Shown here piece by piece: positions 58,708-59,504 of a DNA stretch of 59,504 bases. Every line of letters starts with the position of its first letter. Positions within the stretch are counted from its first letter, which is position 1. The notes under the pieces are model-generated. The model had not been told where the DNA came from, ran no database searches, and was given only the letters and a program-made list of their open reading frames with translations. The position numbers were made by a program, and so were the translations under genes. The stretch spans positions 1 through 59,504 of the forward strand of contig JADIMU010000054.1 of assembly GCA_017694495.1 (NCBI GenBank), written 5' to 3'. Origin of the DNA: Candidatus Aphodenecus pullistercoris (GTDB lineage: Bacteria > Spirochaetota > Spirochaetia > Sphaerochaetales > Sphaerochaetaceae).

Positions 58708-59026
58708 CGTTGACTAGCCCCAGTGATGAGGCTCAGTCCTCTGAACTACGTTGGTCGGGAATACATAGGCACCAGTGGATGTGGCTCTAGTCCACTGCTT
58801 CTGCGGTGCATGGCCAAACAGTCCTGTCAGGTAGGGACAGCGCCATGCACGACAAACCCCCTCCAACATGGGCGAAGGGCGACGGAGAGAGAGACTCCGT
58901 GACGGCAGCGGAAAGCCGGCCAAGAAGGCGACATTTCCGCATCCTCCACCAGACGCGCATCAGGGGGCGTCTGGACAGAGGATTGGAACATCCCCCTGAG
59001 ACCCGCCGGCAAGGAGGCATGACGAC
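58651..59026 (+). ncRNA. Omega RNA (HEARO RNA) of an IscB/IsrB element
   Basis: A 376-nt non-coding stretch that folds densely and leads into the nuclease gene. Stems seen: AGTCAACG / CGTTGACT (58651-58658 with 58708-58715) enclosing CCTGCAGC / GCTGCAGG (58660-58667, 58673-58680) and GGCAT / ATGCC; GAGG / CCTC (58728-58741); GTGCATGGC / GCCATGCAC (58806-58814, 58842-58850); ACGGAG / CTCCGT (58882-58900); ATCCTC / GAGGAT around CCAGACGC / GCGTCTGG (58941-58983). Size, position and structure match HEARO RNA. The 3' end overlaps the ribosome site (AAGGAGG, 59011-59017). Confidence 0.85.
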
Positions 59027-59504
59027 ATGGTATACGTACTCAACAGCGACGGCTCTCCCCTCATGCCATGCACCGAGGCCAAGGCGAGGCATCTGATTGA
59101 GAGCGGGAAGGCGAAGGTGGTGAGGAGGACTCCATTCATCATACGCCTCACCTTCCTCGTTGGGGGAGAGGTCAACACAGAATCTGTCACGCTTGGCGTC
59201 GATGCAGGCTCATCCGTGATTGGAGTCAGCGTGACGACGGAAGGCAGGGTCCTGTTCGAGGCGGAGGTGGAGATCAGGCAGGACGTCCCACAGAACATGG
59301 AGGGGAGGCGGTCGAAGCGGAGTGGCAGGCGGAACCGCAAGACCCGTTACAGGGAACAGCGGAGCGACAACAGGAGACGTTCCAAGGGCTGGCTCACTCC
59401 CACGATGGAGACGAAGGTCAGGACCCATGAGAACGTCATCGACAAGGTGTGCTCCATCCTGCCCGTCTCGAGGATCGTCATCGAGAGCGCAACCTTCGAC
59501 ATCC
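59027..59504 (+). CDS. iscB: IscB/IsrB RNA-guided nuclease, N-terminal 159 residues (cut by window edge)
   Basis: AAGGAGG precedes the ATG at 59027. The frame is open to the window end. The PLMP domain is seen in MVYVLNSDGSPLMPCTEAKA (PLMP at 11-14) and VVRRTPFIIRL; the RuvC-I motif TLGVDAGSSVIGVSVT has the catalytic Asp59; an Arg-rich bridge helix covers about 94-120 (RRSKRSGRRNRKTRYR); the RuvC-II strand RIVIES has Glu153. IscB is the IS200/IS605-encoded ancestor of Cas9. The HNH domain would come later, so IscB and the HNH-less IsrB cannot be told apart here. Confidence 0.9.
   Translation, partial: MVYVLNSDGSPLMPCTEAKARHLIESGKAKVVRRTPFIIRLTFLVGGEVNTESVTLGVDAGSSVIGVSVTTEGRVLFEAEVEIRQDVPQNMEGRRSKRSGRRNRKTRYREQRSDNRRRSKGWLTPTMETKVRTHENVIDKVCSILPVSRIVIESATFDI

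Overview
The window looks like a stretch of chromosome from a high-GC (roughly 60%) diderm bacterium, most likely a spirochaete of the Sphaerochaetaceae/Treponema group. This is an inference from the protein families and gene neighbourhoods (BamA, TamB and LptD-like outer-membrane assembly proteins, a PgpH-type HD protein beside PhoH and YbeY, a NusA with a C-terminal zinc ribbon). No rRNA is present to confirm it. Coding density is high, and several genes start with TTG or GTG behind a good Shine-Dalgarno sequence.

Layout, left to right. 1-2394 (minus): rimP-nusA-infB, led by a sigma70-type promoter and an intrinsic terminator that sits directly in front of rimP. 2496-4331: a large unknown membrane protein. 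4554-14401 (minus): an envelope and repair block, tamB-bamA-mutS. 14458-15069 (plus): tmk. 15059-19002 (minus): yebC-ruvC-ruvA-ruvB-queA, tightly overlapped. 19087-21200 (minus): lepB-hemW. 21268-23147 (plus): a membrane-anchored formylglycine-enzyme-like protein and smpB. A TetR regulator follows, then the tmRNA gene (23861-24232), the RNA partner of SmpB. 24386-25184: a DUF4258/YgiT zinc-finger protein and non-coding sequence with lower GC. 25185-28136 (minus): folD-miaB-sirtuin. 28214-30058 (plus): an outer-membrane barrel and a lipoprotein. 30148-32164 (minus): a MATE exporter and a purine phosphoribosyltransferase. 32243-38442 (minus): gapA-pgk-tpiA-secG, then a flavodoxin-like protein, a SurA/PpiC-like chaperone, nusB and map. 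38555-42636 (minus): a SAM hydrolase, an ECF S component and a single-chain EcfA-EcfA-EcfT fusion. 42645-53487 (minus): a YhcH-like protein, ispG, uvrA, lptD-like, phoH, pgpH-like and ybeY. 53685-56351 (plus): a Ca2+-type P-ATPase.

The right end is accessory DNA. It holds a candidate free-standing structured RNA on the minus strand (about 56446-56660), an AT-rich spacer, an ATP-dependent RNA ligase of the Deinococcus Rnl5 type, and an unknown gene whose 3' end runs into a foreign element. That element is an OMEGA system: a HEARO/omega RNA (about 58651-59026) followed by the first 159 codons of an IscB/IsrB RNA-guided nuclease, cut off by the window edge. The sequence just left of the omega RNA, the end of the interrupted gene, should be its guide.

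Other points of note: four or five genes appear to be transcribed as leaderless mRNAs; intrinsic terminators lie immediately before rimP and pgk inside their own transcription units; and an internal ribosome binding site in the DUF4258/YgiT gene could give a separate zinc-finger product.
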